Shown: positions 28,594 through 38,035 of the stretch, one piece after another
Layout: each line of letters begins with the position of its first letter
Numbering within the stretch: position 1 is the first letter of the stretch
NCBI RefSeq assembly: GCF_900107685.1
Contig: NZ_FNRQ01000001.1
Span: 1,178,001-1,242,000 of the forward strand
DNA length: 64,000 nucleotides
Source of the DNA: Paraburkholderia sartisoli
GTDB taxonomy: Bacteria > Pseudomonadota > Gammaproteobacteria > Burkholderiales > Burkholderiaceae
Direction: 5' to 3'
Notes under the pieces: generated by a model
Database searches by the model: none
The model's input: only the letters and a program-made list of their open reading frames with translations
What the model was told of the DNA's origin: nothing
Made by a program: the position numbers and the translations under genes

Positions 28594-29274
28594 ATGCCGG
28601 CATGGCTGCATTTGATGGGCACGTCGCTCTGGCCCCTGCTGTACGCGGGGCTGGTGTTTACCGTGCCGCTCACGCTGATTTCCTTCGTGCTGGGTCTCGC
28701 GCTGGCGTTTGCCGTCGCGCTGATCCGGCTGTTCGGGCCGGCCTGGTCCGTCGCCGTCGTGCGGTTCTACGTCTGGCTGATTCGCGGCTCGCCGCTGCTC
28801 GTGCAGCTGTTCGTGATCTTCTACGGGCTGCCGAACGTCGGGATCGTGCTCGATCCGTTGACGGCGGCCATCATCGGTTTTTCGCTGAACGTCGGCGCCT
28901 ACAATTCCGAGGTGATTCGCGGCGTCATCGAATCGATCCCGAAAGGACAGTGGGAAGCCGCGTATTCGATGGGGATGACGCGCGGCCAGGCGCTGCGTCG
29001 CGCGATCCTGCCGCAGGCGGCGCGCGTGGCGCTGCCGCCGCTGTCGAACTCGTTCATCGCGCTCGTGAAAGACACGTCGCTCGCCGCCGTGCTGACCGTG
29101 CCGGAGATTTTCCAGGCCGCGCAGCGCATCGCGTCGGTCACATATGAGCCGCTCATTCTGTATACGGAAGCGGCGTTGATCTATCTGGTGTTCAGTTCGG
29201 TGCTGTCGTCGGCGCAGGTCAGGCTCGAACGGCGCTTCGGGCGCCACGCGCTTTTCACGGGTGGCAACGGATGA
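28594..29274 (+). CDS. Polar amino-acid ABC transporter, permease
   Basis: This 226-residue HisM/TcyL-type permease has about five membrane helices. The conserved EAA loop reads IESIPKGQWEAAYSMGMTRGQALRRAILPQA (given here only as landmarks: IPKGQWEAA and MGMT, residues ~115-145). VRFYVWLIRGSPLLVQL is the usual early motif. It lies 32 bases after the binding-protein gene and overlaps the ATPase gene by 4 bases (ATGA), so the three form an operon. Confidence 0.9.
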   Translation: MPAWLHLMGTSLWPLLYAGLVFTVPLTLISFVLGLALAFAVALIRLFGPAWSVAVVRFYVWLIRGSPLLVQLFVIFYGLPNVGIVLDPLTAAIIGFSLNVGAYNSEVIRGVIESIPKGQWEAAYSMGMTRGQALRRAILPQAARVALPPLSNSFIALVKDTSLAAVLTVPEIFQAAQRIASVTYEPLILYTEAALIYLVFSSVLSSAQVRLERRFGRHALFTGGNG

Positions 29275-30038
29275 TCAAGCTTCAGAAAATCGAAAAGTAT
29301 TTTGGCGATCACCGGGTGCTGAACGCGGTCGATCTCGCGCTCGCGCCGGGCAACGTCACGGCGCTGATCGGCCCGTCCGGCAGCGGCAAGAGCACGCTGC
29401 TGCGCTGCGTGAACCTGCTGGAGATTCCCGAAGCCGGCACGCTCGAACTCGGCGACCAGCGGCTCGAATTCAGCCGCACGGAGAAACCCTCGCGCGACGC
29501 GGTGCTCGCGATCCGCCGGCGCACCGGCATGGTGTTCCAGAATTTCCAGCTGTTTCCGCATCGCACGGTCATCGAAAACGTGATGGAAGGGCTCATCACC
29601 GTGCAGAAGTGGGACGTGGCGCGCGCACGCACGCGGGCGCACGAACTGCTGACGAAAGTCGGCATCGCCCACAAATCGGACGCGTGGCCCTCGACGCTCT
29701 CCGGTGGCCAGCAGCAGCGCGTCGCGATCGCGCGGGCGCTGGCGCCTTCACCGGACGTGCTGCTGTGCGACGAGCCGACCTCGGCGCTCGATCCGGGGCT
29801 GGCCGCGGAAGTCGTCGACGTGCTGCGCCAGCTTGCAAAGGAAGGCATGACGATGCTGATGGCCACGCACGACCTGCGGCTTGCCGCGTCGATCGCGCGT
29901 GACGTCGTGTTCCTGACCGACGGCGAGGTGGTCGAATCGGGCCCGGCGCGCGACATCTTCACGCGTCCTGGCCGGCCGGAAACCGCCAGCTTCGTGTCCA
30001 CCCTCACGCAAAAGCTGCCGGACAGCTGGGACGACTGA
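29271..30038 (+). CDS. Polar amino-acid ABC transporter, ATP-binding protein
   Basis: This 255-residue GlnQ/TcyN-type ATPase has Walker A GPSGSGKST (residues ~36-44), Q-loop MVFQNFQLFPH, signature LSGGQQQR, Walker B VLLCDEPTSALD and an H-loop in MATHDL. It powers the transporter encoded by the two preceding genes; the start overlaps the permease stop by 4 bases. A hairpin terminator follows 30 bases after the stop. Confidence 0.92.
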   Translation: MIKLQKIEKYFGDHRVLNAVDLALAPGNVTALIGPSGSGKSTLLRCVNLLEIPEAGTLELGDQRLEFSRTEKPSRDAVLAIRRRTGMVFQNFQLFPHRTVIENVMEGLITVQKWDVARARTRAHELLTKVGIAHKSDAWPSTLSGGQQQRVAIARALAPSPDVLLCDEPTSALDPGLAAEVVDVLRQLAKEGMTMLMATHDLRLAASIARDVVFLTDGEVVESGPARDIFTRPGRPETASFVSTLTQKLPDSWDD

Positions 30039-30067
30039 TCCCGCCCATCCCGCCCTGAGCGACCCCA

Positions 30068-30090
30068 GCCGGCGCTTTCCGCGCCGGCTT
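30068..30090 (+). terminator. Terminator of the amino-acid ABC operon
   Basis: GCCGGCGC/GCGCCGGC arms (30068-30075 and 30081-30088) with loop TTTCC lie 30 bases after the ATPase stop. The T-run is short. Confidence 0.65.
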
Positions 30091-30399
30091 CAGCATTTCA
30101 CTGTTATCCCGTTCTGTTCATCGATCCGGCGTTTTGTCGTTTTGTCGCGAAACGCGCGTGATCGGTGTCGTCCCTGGATGTGTATTTTGTGGCACGGATC
30201 AGTCAGATCGACGCCGCTTCGGATGCTTTCAGGCTAGAGGCGAAACGGGTCCGGCAAACGCACTGACCGTGGCGAACCGTTGCCCGTGGCGGCGCGGCCA
30301 TCGCGCAGCTGCTGCCGGATGATTCAATGACCACTGCGGGAACAATCGTTGCTGACGACAGCGTGATGCAAGAACACGCGCCAACACGCCGGGAGTTCC
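30091..30399. other. Intergenic region without a recognisable gene
   Basis: About 310 bases before the receiver-domain gene. Short open frames here lack ribosome sites and known motifs; nothing further is seen. Confidence 0.45.
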
Positions 30400-30768
30400 A
30401 TGTGTACTGTTTTACTGGCGGACGACAACGCCCGCGACCTCGAAGCGCTCCAGCTCGTTCTGGAACACGAGGGGTATCGGGTGATGACCGCCGATAACGG
30501 CTGCGGGGCGCTCCTTGCCGTGCAGCGCGAGCGCCCGGACGTCGTGATCACGGACTGGAACATGCCGTTCATGGACGGCGTCGAACTGTGCTTCCGGATG
30601 AAGCGCCAGCCGGCGCTGGCGTTGATTCCAGTGATGCTGGTCTCAGCCTCCTTGCCGCCGGGCATCAGCGCCGCGCCGTGGACCGCCTTCTGCCGCAAGC
30701 CCGTTGCGATGCGCCGCCTGCTCGAACTCGTCGGCGAACTCGTGCCCCCGCAGCCGGCGAAGGATTGA
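30400..30768 (+). CDS. Single-domain response regulator
   Basis: This 122-residue protein is a lone receiver domain: acidic pair in LLADDN, phospho-acceptor aspartate in VVITDWNMPFMDG (about residue 52), a serine in the MLVSAS position and the conserved lysine in FCRKPV. There is no output domain. Such CheY-like proteins pass signals by binding a partner; no cognate kinase gene is adjacent. CGGGAG lies before the ATG. Confidence 0.88.
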   Translation: MCTVLLADDNARDLEALQLVLEHEGYRVMTADNGCGALLAVQRERPDVVITDWNMPFMDGVELCFRMKRQPALALIPVMLVSASLPPGISAAPWTAFCRKPVAMRRLLELVGELVPPQPAKD

Positions 30769-30910
30769 TCCGTCGATGATTCATCGTTGATCCGTTCATT
30801 CGTTTTCCGTTTCGCTCGACTGGTGGATTCCGGCGCTTGGCGGCCGATGTCGGGCATGGGCGGGGCGCCCGTGCGATACAATTGCCGGCGGCCTGAACAA
30901 CGGAAAATCA

Positions 30911-31318
30911 ATGAAGATTCGGACTCTATCTCTTGCATGTGCAATGACTGCCGTGATGCTCTCGGCGGGATGTACGGTCGTCTACAGGAATTCGGACGCA
31001 TGCGAGCAGATGACGCGTGAGAAGCTCGCCGACAAGTATCCGCAGAAGCTGACGATTTCGCACACCGGCGCGGCCATTCGCGGCGAACGCGTGGTCGTGG
31101 AAGGCCAGTTCGAGACGCCGCCCAAGGCGGCGTCTGGCGTGGCGGCTTCGGGCGTCGCCGCGGCTTCGGCCACGCCTGCGGTGGTCGCAACCGGCAAGAA
31201 AAAGAAGGTCTACACCGCCACGGCCGCGGAATGCACATTCTCCGGCTCCGATCTGACGGCGTTCCGCTGGCTCGCTCCGGCTGATCTCGCCAATCCCGAC
31301 GACGAAGCGTCGGAGTAA
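30911..31318 (+). CDS. Hypothetical lipoprotein
   Basis: This 135-residue protein starts MKIRTLSLACAMTAVML and has the lipobox LSAGC (cysteine 21), so it is probably a lipoprotein. The mature part has a small charged domain, an alanine/valine-rich linker (AASGVAAASATPAVVA), a KKKK patch and an acidic tail. I do not recognise the family. It has no clear operon partner; a small cytosolic protein follows 101 bases later. Confidence 0.7.
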   Translation: MKIRTLSLACAMTAVMLSAGCTVVYRNSDACEQMTREKLADKYPQKLTISHTGAAIRGERVVVEGQFETPPKAASGVAASGVAAASATPAVVATGKKKKVYTATAAECTFSGSDLTAFRWLAPADLANPDDEASE

Positions 31319-31419
31319 CGTCTCCCCGTCGACCAGAGTTAGCGTAGCCGGGCGATGCGGCACAACGGGACGTGCCTCACGGTGCTACGATTGAACCGTC
31401 GCCGACCAGGAGGATCATG

Positions 31420-31647
31420 ATGGACGGCTTTGTCAGACATCAGATAGAAGGCGCGTCGGTGGACATCGACGTCGTGCCCGCCAATCCGCGCGGCTTCTGC
31501 GCGAGGTTCCGCATTTTTCGCGACGCGGCCGACCGGCCCGAGTGGCACCAGGTCCACGTCTCCGGAAGCGTGTTCGAGACGGCGGACGAGGCCGAGGAAG
31601 CGGCCCGCTCGATGGCGCTCGAAAAGGTGCTGGCGCGGGGTTCATAG
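31420..31647 (+). CDS. Small conserved-looking hypothetical protein
   Basis: This 75-residue soluble alpha/beta protein has a perfect AGGAGG site 6 bases before the ATG at 31420 (a second ATG at 31417 is too close). The sequence reads as a short beta sheet (ASVDIDVVPANPRGFCARF, EWHQVHVSGSVF) and a terminal acidic/alanine helix. Good codon bias supports a real gene. The function is unknown. Its stop overlaps the convergent glycosyltransferase gene by 6 bases. Confidence 0.7.
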   Translation: MDGFVRHQIEGASVDIDVVPANPRGFCARFRIFRDAADRPEWHQVHVSGSVFETADEAEEAARSMALEKVLARGS

Positions 31648-33552
31648 CGCCTCGTGCATCGCTGGTTGTGCATTCGCCGGCTGCGCGTTCGCCGGCTTCC
31701 CGCGCCGCGCCGGCCGTACGCATCGGGCCAGCCGTTCGCCCAGTCGCGCCGCATTTCCCGCGAAGAAGCGCCCGGCCACTTTCCCTTCGATCAGCCGCTG
31801 GCGCAGCGTCTCGCGCTCGCCATGTTCCGTCGCCAGCCGGACGGCGGCTTCGATATACGCATCCACCGTTCCGGCGATAGTCCACGAAGGCATGCCCGCG
31901 CGCGCGAACATCGCGCCGTCGATATGCTCGAACACCTCGGGCCCGGTCTTGCAGACGCCCGGCAAGCCGACCGTGAACGCATCGACGATGCCGTTCGTAT
32001 TGCCGAACGGGAACGGGCTGATGAACATATCGGCGTCGTGTACGCGCGCGAGATAGGCCGCGTAGTCGTGAAAGCCATGAACGTGTGCGCCCGGAAGAAC
32101 GCGGGCGATGACCGTGCGCATGTGCGCGTGCTGCATCCCGTTGCGTGTGCCTGTCATGAAATGAAACTGCACGGGAACGCCGGCGCGCTTTTGAATCTGC
32201 GCGCAGGCTTCGAGAAAGCGCGGATTGATCTTCATCGCGCTCGCCGTGACGACAATTTTCACGACGCTGCGCCTTGCCGGCACGCACGCGACAATTCCCG
32301 GAAGCGCGGCTGACGGACGATAGGGCTGCCCGTCGGCAGGCAGCGTCAGCAGTGTTTCGCTAAAGCATGCCGGGTCGCCGACGTAGTCTTCCTCGACGCT
32401 CACGTAATCGATCTGCGCGGAGTGCGTGGTGGCCGGATGACCGAGCCCCGCCACCTGCAACGGCGCGACACGCAGATTCGACAGGAACACTGTCAGCACG
32501 AACATGCCGACGCTCGGCATGTATAGCACCTGCGCCCCGTGGGCCTTCGCGAATGCGCGGATCGTGCCCAGGCACTCGCCGATATAGTCGGGCTCCTCCA
32601 GTTCGATGAACCGGTCGAATATCGCGCGCCCCGCGGCATCGACGGCATACCCGAAGCCGAAACCGACAACCTCGAAGTGCTGACGCGCCGCTTCGATCGC
32701 GCGCGAATGGGTGCGATAGATCGAGTGGCCGCCCCAAAACCACTCCGCGACAACGATCATCAGCGGCTTTTTGCGGCCGCGCCCGGGTGAACGCCCTGGC
32801 ACAGGGTCGAGATCCGCGAGGCCCAGCCACGCGAGCTTGCGCCGGACCAGCACGTTGATGTCCTTTTTGATTGCGTGCCGTGCGGGCGAATCCGCATAGC
32901 TGCAATACATATAGACGTTGTGCAGGATGTCCGTTGGCAGCGAGTCGAGATCGTCGACCTGCGCGAGCTTGCCGGGCAGCCAGGCGAGCAGCGCCTCGCG
33001 TTTGGCGTGCGCGGCCGGCGAGCCCTGGAATTCGGGTGAGAGGAGGGCGAGCGCGAGTCCTGCGGCGAGCGTGCGGTTCTCGACCCAGAGCGCATCGAGA
33101 TCGAGCGCCAGACCGGACTCGTTCGAATAGAGCAGCCAGCGCTTTGCACGCGCCAGATCCTGGCGCGGGGCGGTGTCGTTTTCAGCGCCGCGCCCGCCCA
33201 GATAGCACGCGACGTGGTCCGCGTTACCCAGCGCCGTTGCCGCGAAAATCGCACCGATCCACGGATGCAGGCCCAGTAGCGCGCTGTATTGCGACGGCGT
33301 GGGGACGCAGCCGGGATTCGCCAGCAGCACGCTCACAGCGCCTGCAAGACGGGTGAGAAAGCGCGCGTGCTGCCCGTCTGCAGTGAGCCCCTCCATTGAC
33401 GATGCGCTGAGACCGTCGCCCAGTTCGCCGTGTTTCGCGCGCAGATGGGCGAGGATCACGACGAGCTGGTCGAGCGCATGACCGGTCTCGCCGGTATGCA
33501 CGCGTTGCTCGAGCAGGTCAAGGCACAGGTTCTGAGGCATGTTCATTGGCAT
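31642..33552 (-). CDS. HMW1C-type cytoplasmic N-glycosyltransferase (GT41)
   Basis: This 636-residue soluble protein is close in length to Actinobacillus NGT (~620) and HMW1C. The N-terminal half is an all-alpha domain; the C-terminal GT-B domain carries the family landmarks HPATTHS near residue 370, DYVGDPACFSETLL just after, SAMKINPRFLEA (the lysine aligning with the catalytic lysine of ApNGT), and SPFPFGNTNGIVDAF near 515. The family adds glucose or galactose to asparagine in N-X-S/T sequons of adhesins in the cytoplasm, before secretion. It is divergent from a large trimeric autotransporter rich in such sequons, its likely acceptor. The exact start among three early ATGs is uncertain. Confidence 0.88.
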   Translation of the reverse strand: MPMNMPQNLCLDLLEQRVHTGETGHALDQLVVILAHLRAKHGELGDGLSASSMEGLTADGQHARFLTRLAGAVSVLLANPGCVPTPSQYSALLGLHPWIGAIFAATALGNADHVACYLGGRGAENDTAPRQDLARAKRWLLYSNESGLALDLDALWVENRTLAAGLALALLSPEFQGSPAAHAKREALLAWLPGKLAQVDDLDSLPTDILHNVYMYCSYADSPARHAIKKDINVLVRRKLAWLGLADLDPVPGRSPGRGRKKPLMIVVAEWFWGGHSIYRTHSRAIEAARQHFEVVGFGFGYAVDAAGRAIFDRFIELEEPDYIGECLGTIRAFAKAHGAQVLYMPSVGMFVLTVFLSNLRVAPLQVAGLGHPATTHSAQIDYVSVEEDYVGDPACFSETLLTLPADGQPYRPSAALPGIVACVPARRSVVKIVVTASAMKINPRFLEACAQIQKRAGVPVQFHFMTGTRNGMQHAHMRTVIARVLPGAHVHGFHDYAAYLARVHDADMFISPFPFGNTNGIVDAFTVGLPGVCKTGPEVFEHIDGAMFARAGMPSWTIAGTVDAYIEAAVRLATEHGERETLRQRLIEGKVAGRFFAGNAARLGERLARCVRPARRGKPANAQPANAQPAMHEAL

Positions 33553-33945
33553 GAAAATTGGTATGACTAACTAAATGGTGTGAACGGACATACGCCGGCA
33601 TCCACTTCATTCTCGCAGAAACCGGACCACGTGTGCGTCGATTCCAGGAATTTGGGAGTTTTCTTGTATCTGGTAGATGACCCGATTCGTAGGATTCGAT
33701 TGTCGTACGTGTAGGGAAATTCTGTCCTGCGCGTCGGTGTGGAACTTTCGGGCACGTCATGCTTTTTCGGATCGCGGGCGGGCTGGCGGCGGGTGCATGG
33801 CGATCGTGCGCACGGCCTGGTTCGTGTTCTGTTTCTGGTAATTCGGATTGCGAATGACGTATTGATTCTATGTGACTTTCAGCGCGAAAAGCCGCGTTGA
33901 CACCGGCTGTCGTCCGGGCAGTCACTACTCGTCTTAAGGTATTAA
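33553..33945. other. Divergent control region, glycosyltransferase / autotransporter
   Basis: About 390 bases of lower-GC sequence hold the promoters of both divergent genes. No clean -35/-10 pair or regulator site stands out. AAGGTATTAA before 33946 is the ribosome site of the adhesin. Confidence 0.5.
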
Positions 33946-36900
33946 ATGAACAAATCGCACCGCGTCGTCTGGAACGACGTCACGAACACGTGGGTTGCTG
34001 TGTCGGAACTCGCTACGGCAAGGCGGAGCAAGGCCTCACGGCGGGCCGGCATGGCCGTGGTCATGGCCGGTCTTGGCGCGATGGCGCTCGTGCCCGCGGC
34101 CGGCGCTGCCGAAACGGAAGACGCCCGGCGTATGCAGACCATGCTCGCCGGCCTGCTCGCTGCGCCCACCGCTGCTGCACCGGCCCCTGCGCTGACGGTC
34201 GCGGTTGACCCGACAATCTATATCGCGGTGAGCCCGAACGTGACGCAGGGCAACGCGACGTTTGCCTCGGATGCAACGAACGCCATGGCCATCGGCCCGG
34301 TATCGGCGGCGGCCGGTGAAAATGCATCGGCGATCGGTGCCGGGTCGTTCGCGGCGACCGACGGCACGACGGCTGTCGGTGCATTGGCGGCCGCGATCGG
34401 GCTGAACGCGACCGCGATCGGAAGCGGTGCCACGACCGGTACGGACGCGGAAAACTCCGTATCGATCGGCCGCCTGGCCAAGACGTACGGCGCGAATACC
34501 CTGGCCCTGGGTGGGCTCACCATCGCGCACGGCGAGGATTCCGCGTCTATCGGCACGAATGCATTCACGGCCGTTGGCGCAGACCGCTCGATGGCGCTTG
34601 GAATGAATGCCGCGGCAAACGTGAACGATTCGGTGGCGCTGGGTAGCGCATCGGTTGCTGACCGTGAGTTCACCATCTCGGTGGGTAACAGCACGACACA
34701 GCGGCAGATCGTCAACGTGGCGGGCGGCACGCAGGACAACGACGCGGTGAACGTCACGCAGTTGAAGGGGGTGATCAGCGCGATCGGCGGGGGTGCCGCA
34801 CTGAATCCGGACGGCTCGATGACGCCGCCCGCCTACACCGTGGGCGGCGAGACGTACACAAACGTCGGCGACGCGATCACGCACGTGGACGGCGCGGTGA
34901 CGAACGTGTCGAACATCGTCAACAACATCGAGAACGGCGCGGGCATCAAATACATGCACGTGAACTCGACGCTGGACGATTCGAGCGCCGAGGGTGTGGA
35001 ATCCGCTGCGATTGGCGGCAACGCGCGCGCCACGGCCGACAACTCAGTAGCGGTGGGCGCCAACGCCGTTGCAGACCGCATGAATACGGTTTCCATTGGC
35101 GCAGCGGGCAACGAGCGGCAACTGGTCAACGTCGCGGCGGGCACAGCGGATACGGATGCCGTCAACCTGTGGCAACTGCGTCAGGCCGGCATCAATACCG
35201 ACGGCGACGGCAACGTGACGAACGCGTTTGTCACGTATGACGACACGTCGAAAGGACACGTCACGCTGGGCGGCGCGGATGCCGCCGCACCAGTCGGTAT
35301 CTCGAACCTCAAGGCGGGCGCGGTCACGGAAAGTAGTCACGATGCGATCAACGGCGGCCAGTTCTACGGCTTGGCGAGCAGTGTCGCCGACGCGATCGGG
35401 GGTGGCGCGAGTGTCAACCCGGATGGCTCGATGACAGGCCCGACGTACAACATCGGGGGCGACACCTACACGAACATTGGCGACGCGATCACGCATGTCG
35501 ACGGCGCGGTGACGAACGTCACCAACGTGGTCAACAACATCGAGAATGGCGCGGGCATCAAGTACATGCACGTGAACTCGACACTGGACGATTCGAGCGC
35601 CGAGGGGGCGGAATCGGCTGCGATTGGCGGCAACGCGCGCGCCACGGCCGACAACTCAGTCGCTGTGGGCGCCAACGCCGTTGCGGACCGAGCGAACACG
35701 GTTTCCATTGGCGCGGCGGGCAACGAGCGCCAGCTGGCCAACGTCGCGGCTGGTACGGCCGACACGGATGCCGTCAATATGTGGCAGCTGCGTCAGGCCG
35801 GGATCAACACCGACGGCGACGGCAACGTGACGAACGCATTCGTCACGTATGACGACACGTCGAAAGGGCACATCACGCTTGGCGGCGTGGATGCTGCCGC
35901 ACCGGTCGGTATCTCGAATCTCAAGGCGGGCGCAGTCGCGGAAAACAGTGGGGACGCGGTTAATGGCGGGCAACTGTACAACCTCGCTAACAGCGTCGCG
36001 AGCGCGATGGGCGGCGGCTCGGCGGTCACGCCCGATGGTGCCATCTCGCCGCCAACGTATACGGTAGGCGGCGACACCTATCAGAGCGTGGGCGACGCGA
36101 TCACGCACATCGACGGCGACGTGACCAACGTGATGAACGTGGTCAACAACATCCAGAACGGCGTCGGCATCAAGTACTTCCAGACCCACTCCACACTGGC
36201 GGATGCCGTGGCGAGCGGTGACGAGTCGATCGCGATTGGCGGCAACGCGCAGGCGAGCGCGGACAATTCCGTCGCGCTGGGCGCCAACGCCACGACGACC
36301 GCCGATCTCACCCGGGAAGCGTATCGGCCTGGCTCCGGCCAGGTGGCGGGTGCCGCGCCCGTCGGTGAGGTGTCGGTCGGGTCGGAAGGCAATGAGCGTC
36401 GTGTGACGAACGTTGCAGCGGGTGCGGCTGATACCGACGCCGTCAATGTGAGCCAGCTGAAATCGGTTGTCGCGGGCAGCGTAGCCGACGCGGTGATGTA
36501 CGACGATCCGGATCATGCGAGCATCACGCTGGGTGGCTCGGGCTCCACGACACCCGTGCGGCTGGGTAACGTCGCATCCGGCCAGGTGGTGGCGAACAGC
36601 ACCGATGCCACGAACGGTGGCCAGATGTACAACCTGGCCAGCACGGTCGCCGATGCGCTCGGCGGTGGCACCGCTGTCAATCCGGACGGCTCGATTACGC
36701 AGCCCACGTACATCGTCGAAGGCGACACGTACCACAGCATCGGCGACGTGGTGAAGAATATTGACGGGCGCGTGACGACCAACACGAATTCGATCTCAAA
36801 TCTCACGGAGATCCTGAACAACATCACGAACACCGGCGTGAGCGTGAAGTATGTACACGTCAATTCGTCGGGCGACGATTCGGTCGCGTCGGGCGCCGAT

Positions 36901-37953
36901 GCCGTGGCAATCGGCGGCAATGCACGGGCGACTTTCGATAACTCGGTGGCGCTCGGGGCGAACTCGACGACGGATCGGGCCAATTCCGTGTCGGTCGGCT
37001 CGGTCGGGCACGAACGGCAGATCACCAACGTCGCTGCCGGTACGGCGGATACGGACGCGGTCAACGTCGCGCAGTTGAAGCAGGCAGGCGTGATTGACGG
37101 CGATGGCAATACAAAGACAGCGGTCACCTACGACACCCACGACGGCACGACCGACTATGCCAGCGTCACGCTTGGGAACGGCGCGGCGGGGAGCGGCACA
37201 GTTCTGCATAACGTCGGCACCGGCACGCTCGATTCCGACGCAGTGAACCTCGGTCAGTTGAACGATGCGCTGGGGAAAATCTCGAACGACATCTCGAGCG
37301 GCGGCAGTCCGTTCCTGAGTGTGAACGGCGATCGCGACAACGAACCGGCACTGGCAAGCGGCACACACGCGGCTGCGCTGGGCGCGAACGCGGTAGCGAA
37401 TGGCACCGATGCAGTCGCGTTTGGCGCGAATGCCAATGCCACAGGAAGCGGCGCCACCGTGGTCGGGTCGGGCGCGAGTGTACGCGCCACGAACGCGACG
37501 GCACTCGGCTGGGGCAGTTCGGCGAGCGCCGATGGCGCGGTCGCGCTGGGTGCCGGTTCGGTGGCCGATCGGGCCAACACGGTTTCGGTGGGCAGCGTCG
37601 GTGCCGAGCGGCAGATCACGAACGTGGCGCCGGGCACGCAGGGCACGGACGCGGTGAACGTCAACCAGTTGAACGCCGCGCTCGGCCAGACCAGCCAGTC
37701 GATTCAGGATATCGACCGCAGCACGCGCAAGGGGATTGCCGCAGCGTCTGCGTTGCAGATCGTCACACCGTACCTGCCGGGCCGCACGACGCTGAACGCG
37801 GGCGTGGCGGGCTATCGCGGACAGGCCGCGCTGGGTCTTGGCGTGTCGCGCTGGAACGAGAAAGGCACGATCAATTTCAACGCAGGTGTCGCGTCTTCGG
37901 GCAGCAACAGCACGATCGTGCGCGCGGGCATCGGCATCGTTCTTGGCGATTGA
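33946..37953 (+). CDS. Trimeric autotransporter adhesin (YadA-like, type Vc)
   Basis: This 1335-residue surface adhesin begins with an extended signal peptide (MNKSHRVVWNDVTNTWVAVSE, ESPR type) and a signal helix cleaved near residue 55. Its head consists of many YadA-like repeats (AIGGNARATADNS, SVALGANA). Neck motifs (ERQIVNVAGGT, DTDAVNVAQLK) and coiled-coil stretches with VTNVVNNIENG recur. A C-terminal membrane anchor (about the last 85 residues, STRKGIAAASALQ, then GQAALGLGVSRWNE) ends GIGIVLGD. The trimer forms a fibre on the outer membrane. At least 20 N-X-S/T sequons are visible, fitting modification by the neighbouring N-glycosyltransferase. A 612-bp repeat unit recurs inside the gene. 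Confidence 0.93.
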   Translation: MNKSHRVVWNDVTNTWVAVSELATARRSKASRRAGMAVVMAGLGAMALVPAAGAAETEDARRMQTMLAGLLAAPTAAAPAPALTVAVDPTIYIAVSPNVTQGNATFASDATNAMAIGPVSAAAGENASAIGAGSFAATDGTTAVGALAAAIGLNATAIGSGATTGTDAENSVSIGRLAKTYGANTLALGGLTIAHGEDSASIGTNAFTAVGADRSMALGMNAAANVNDSVALGSASVADREFTISVGNSTTQRQIVNVAGGTQDNDAVNVTQLKGVISAIGGGAALNPDGSMTPPAYTVGGETYTNVGDAITHVDGAVTNVSNIVNNIENGAGIKYMHVNSTLDDSSAEGVESAAIGGNARATADNSVAVGANAVADRMNTVSIGAAGNERQLVNVAAGTADTDAVNLWQLRQAGINTDGDGNVTNAFVTYDDTSKGHVTLGGADAAAPVGISNLKAGAVTESSHDAINGGQFYGLASSVADAIGGGASVNPDGSMTGPTYNIGGDTYTNIGDAITHVDGAVTNVTNVVNNIENGAGIKYMHVNSTLDDSSAEGAESAAIGGNARATADNSVAVGANAVADRANTVSIGAAGNERQLANVAAGTADTDAVNMWQLRQAGINTDGDGNVTNAFVTYDDTSKGHITLGGVDAAAPVGISNLKAGAVAENSGDAVNGGQLYNLANSVASAMGGGSAVTPDGAISPPTYTVGGDTYQSVGDAITHIDGDVTNVMNVVNNIQNGVGIKYFQTHSTLADAVASGDESIAIGGNAQASADNSVALGANATTTADLTREAYRPGSGQVAGAAPVGEVSVGSEGNERRVTNVAAGAADTDAVNVSQLKSVVAGSVADAVMYDDPDHASITLGGSGSTTPVRLGNVASGQVVANSTDATNGGQMYNLASTVADALGGGTAVNPDGSITQPTYIVEGDTYHSIGDVVKNIDGRVTTNTNSISNLTEILNNITNTGVSVKYVHVNSSGDDSVASGADAVAIGGNARATFDNSVALGANSTTDRANSVSVGSVGHERQITNVAAGTADTDAVNVAQLKQAGVIDGDGNTKTAVTYDTHDGTTDYASVTLGNGAAGSGTVLHNVGTGTLDSDAVNLGQLNDALGKISNDISSGGSPFLSVNGDRDNEPALASGTHAAALGANAVANGTDAVAFGANANATGSGATVVGSGASVRATNATALGWGSSASADGAVALGAGSVADRANTVSVGSVGAERQITNVAPGTQGTDAVNVNQLNAALGQTSQSIQDIDRSTRKGIAAASALQIVTPYLPGRTTLNAGVAGYRGQAALGLGVSRWNEKGTINFNAGVASSGSNSTIVRAGIGIVLGD
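34843..36690 (+). repeat. In-gene tandem repeats of the adhesin, 612-bp period
   Basis: The segment encoding GDAITHVDGAVTNV recurs with GACGCGATCACG at 34870, 35482 and 36094, exactly 612 bases (204 codons) apart. A fourth, diverged copy (GDVVKNIDGRV) comes 651 bases later. The first two units are nearly identical, suggesting recent duplication and scope for length variation. Confidence 0.85.
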
Positions 37954-38035
37954 TCAAATCCGGACGTCCGGCACTGTGTGAGGGAGCGGGCGGCGCGATA
38001 CGTCGATTGACCGTCGCCCGTTCCGAAGGAAAGTT

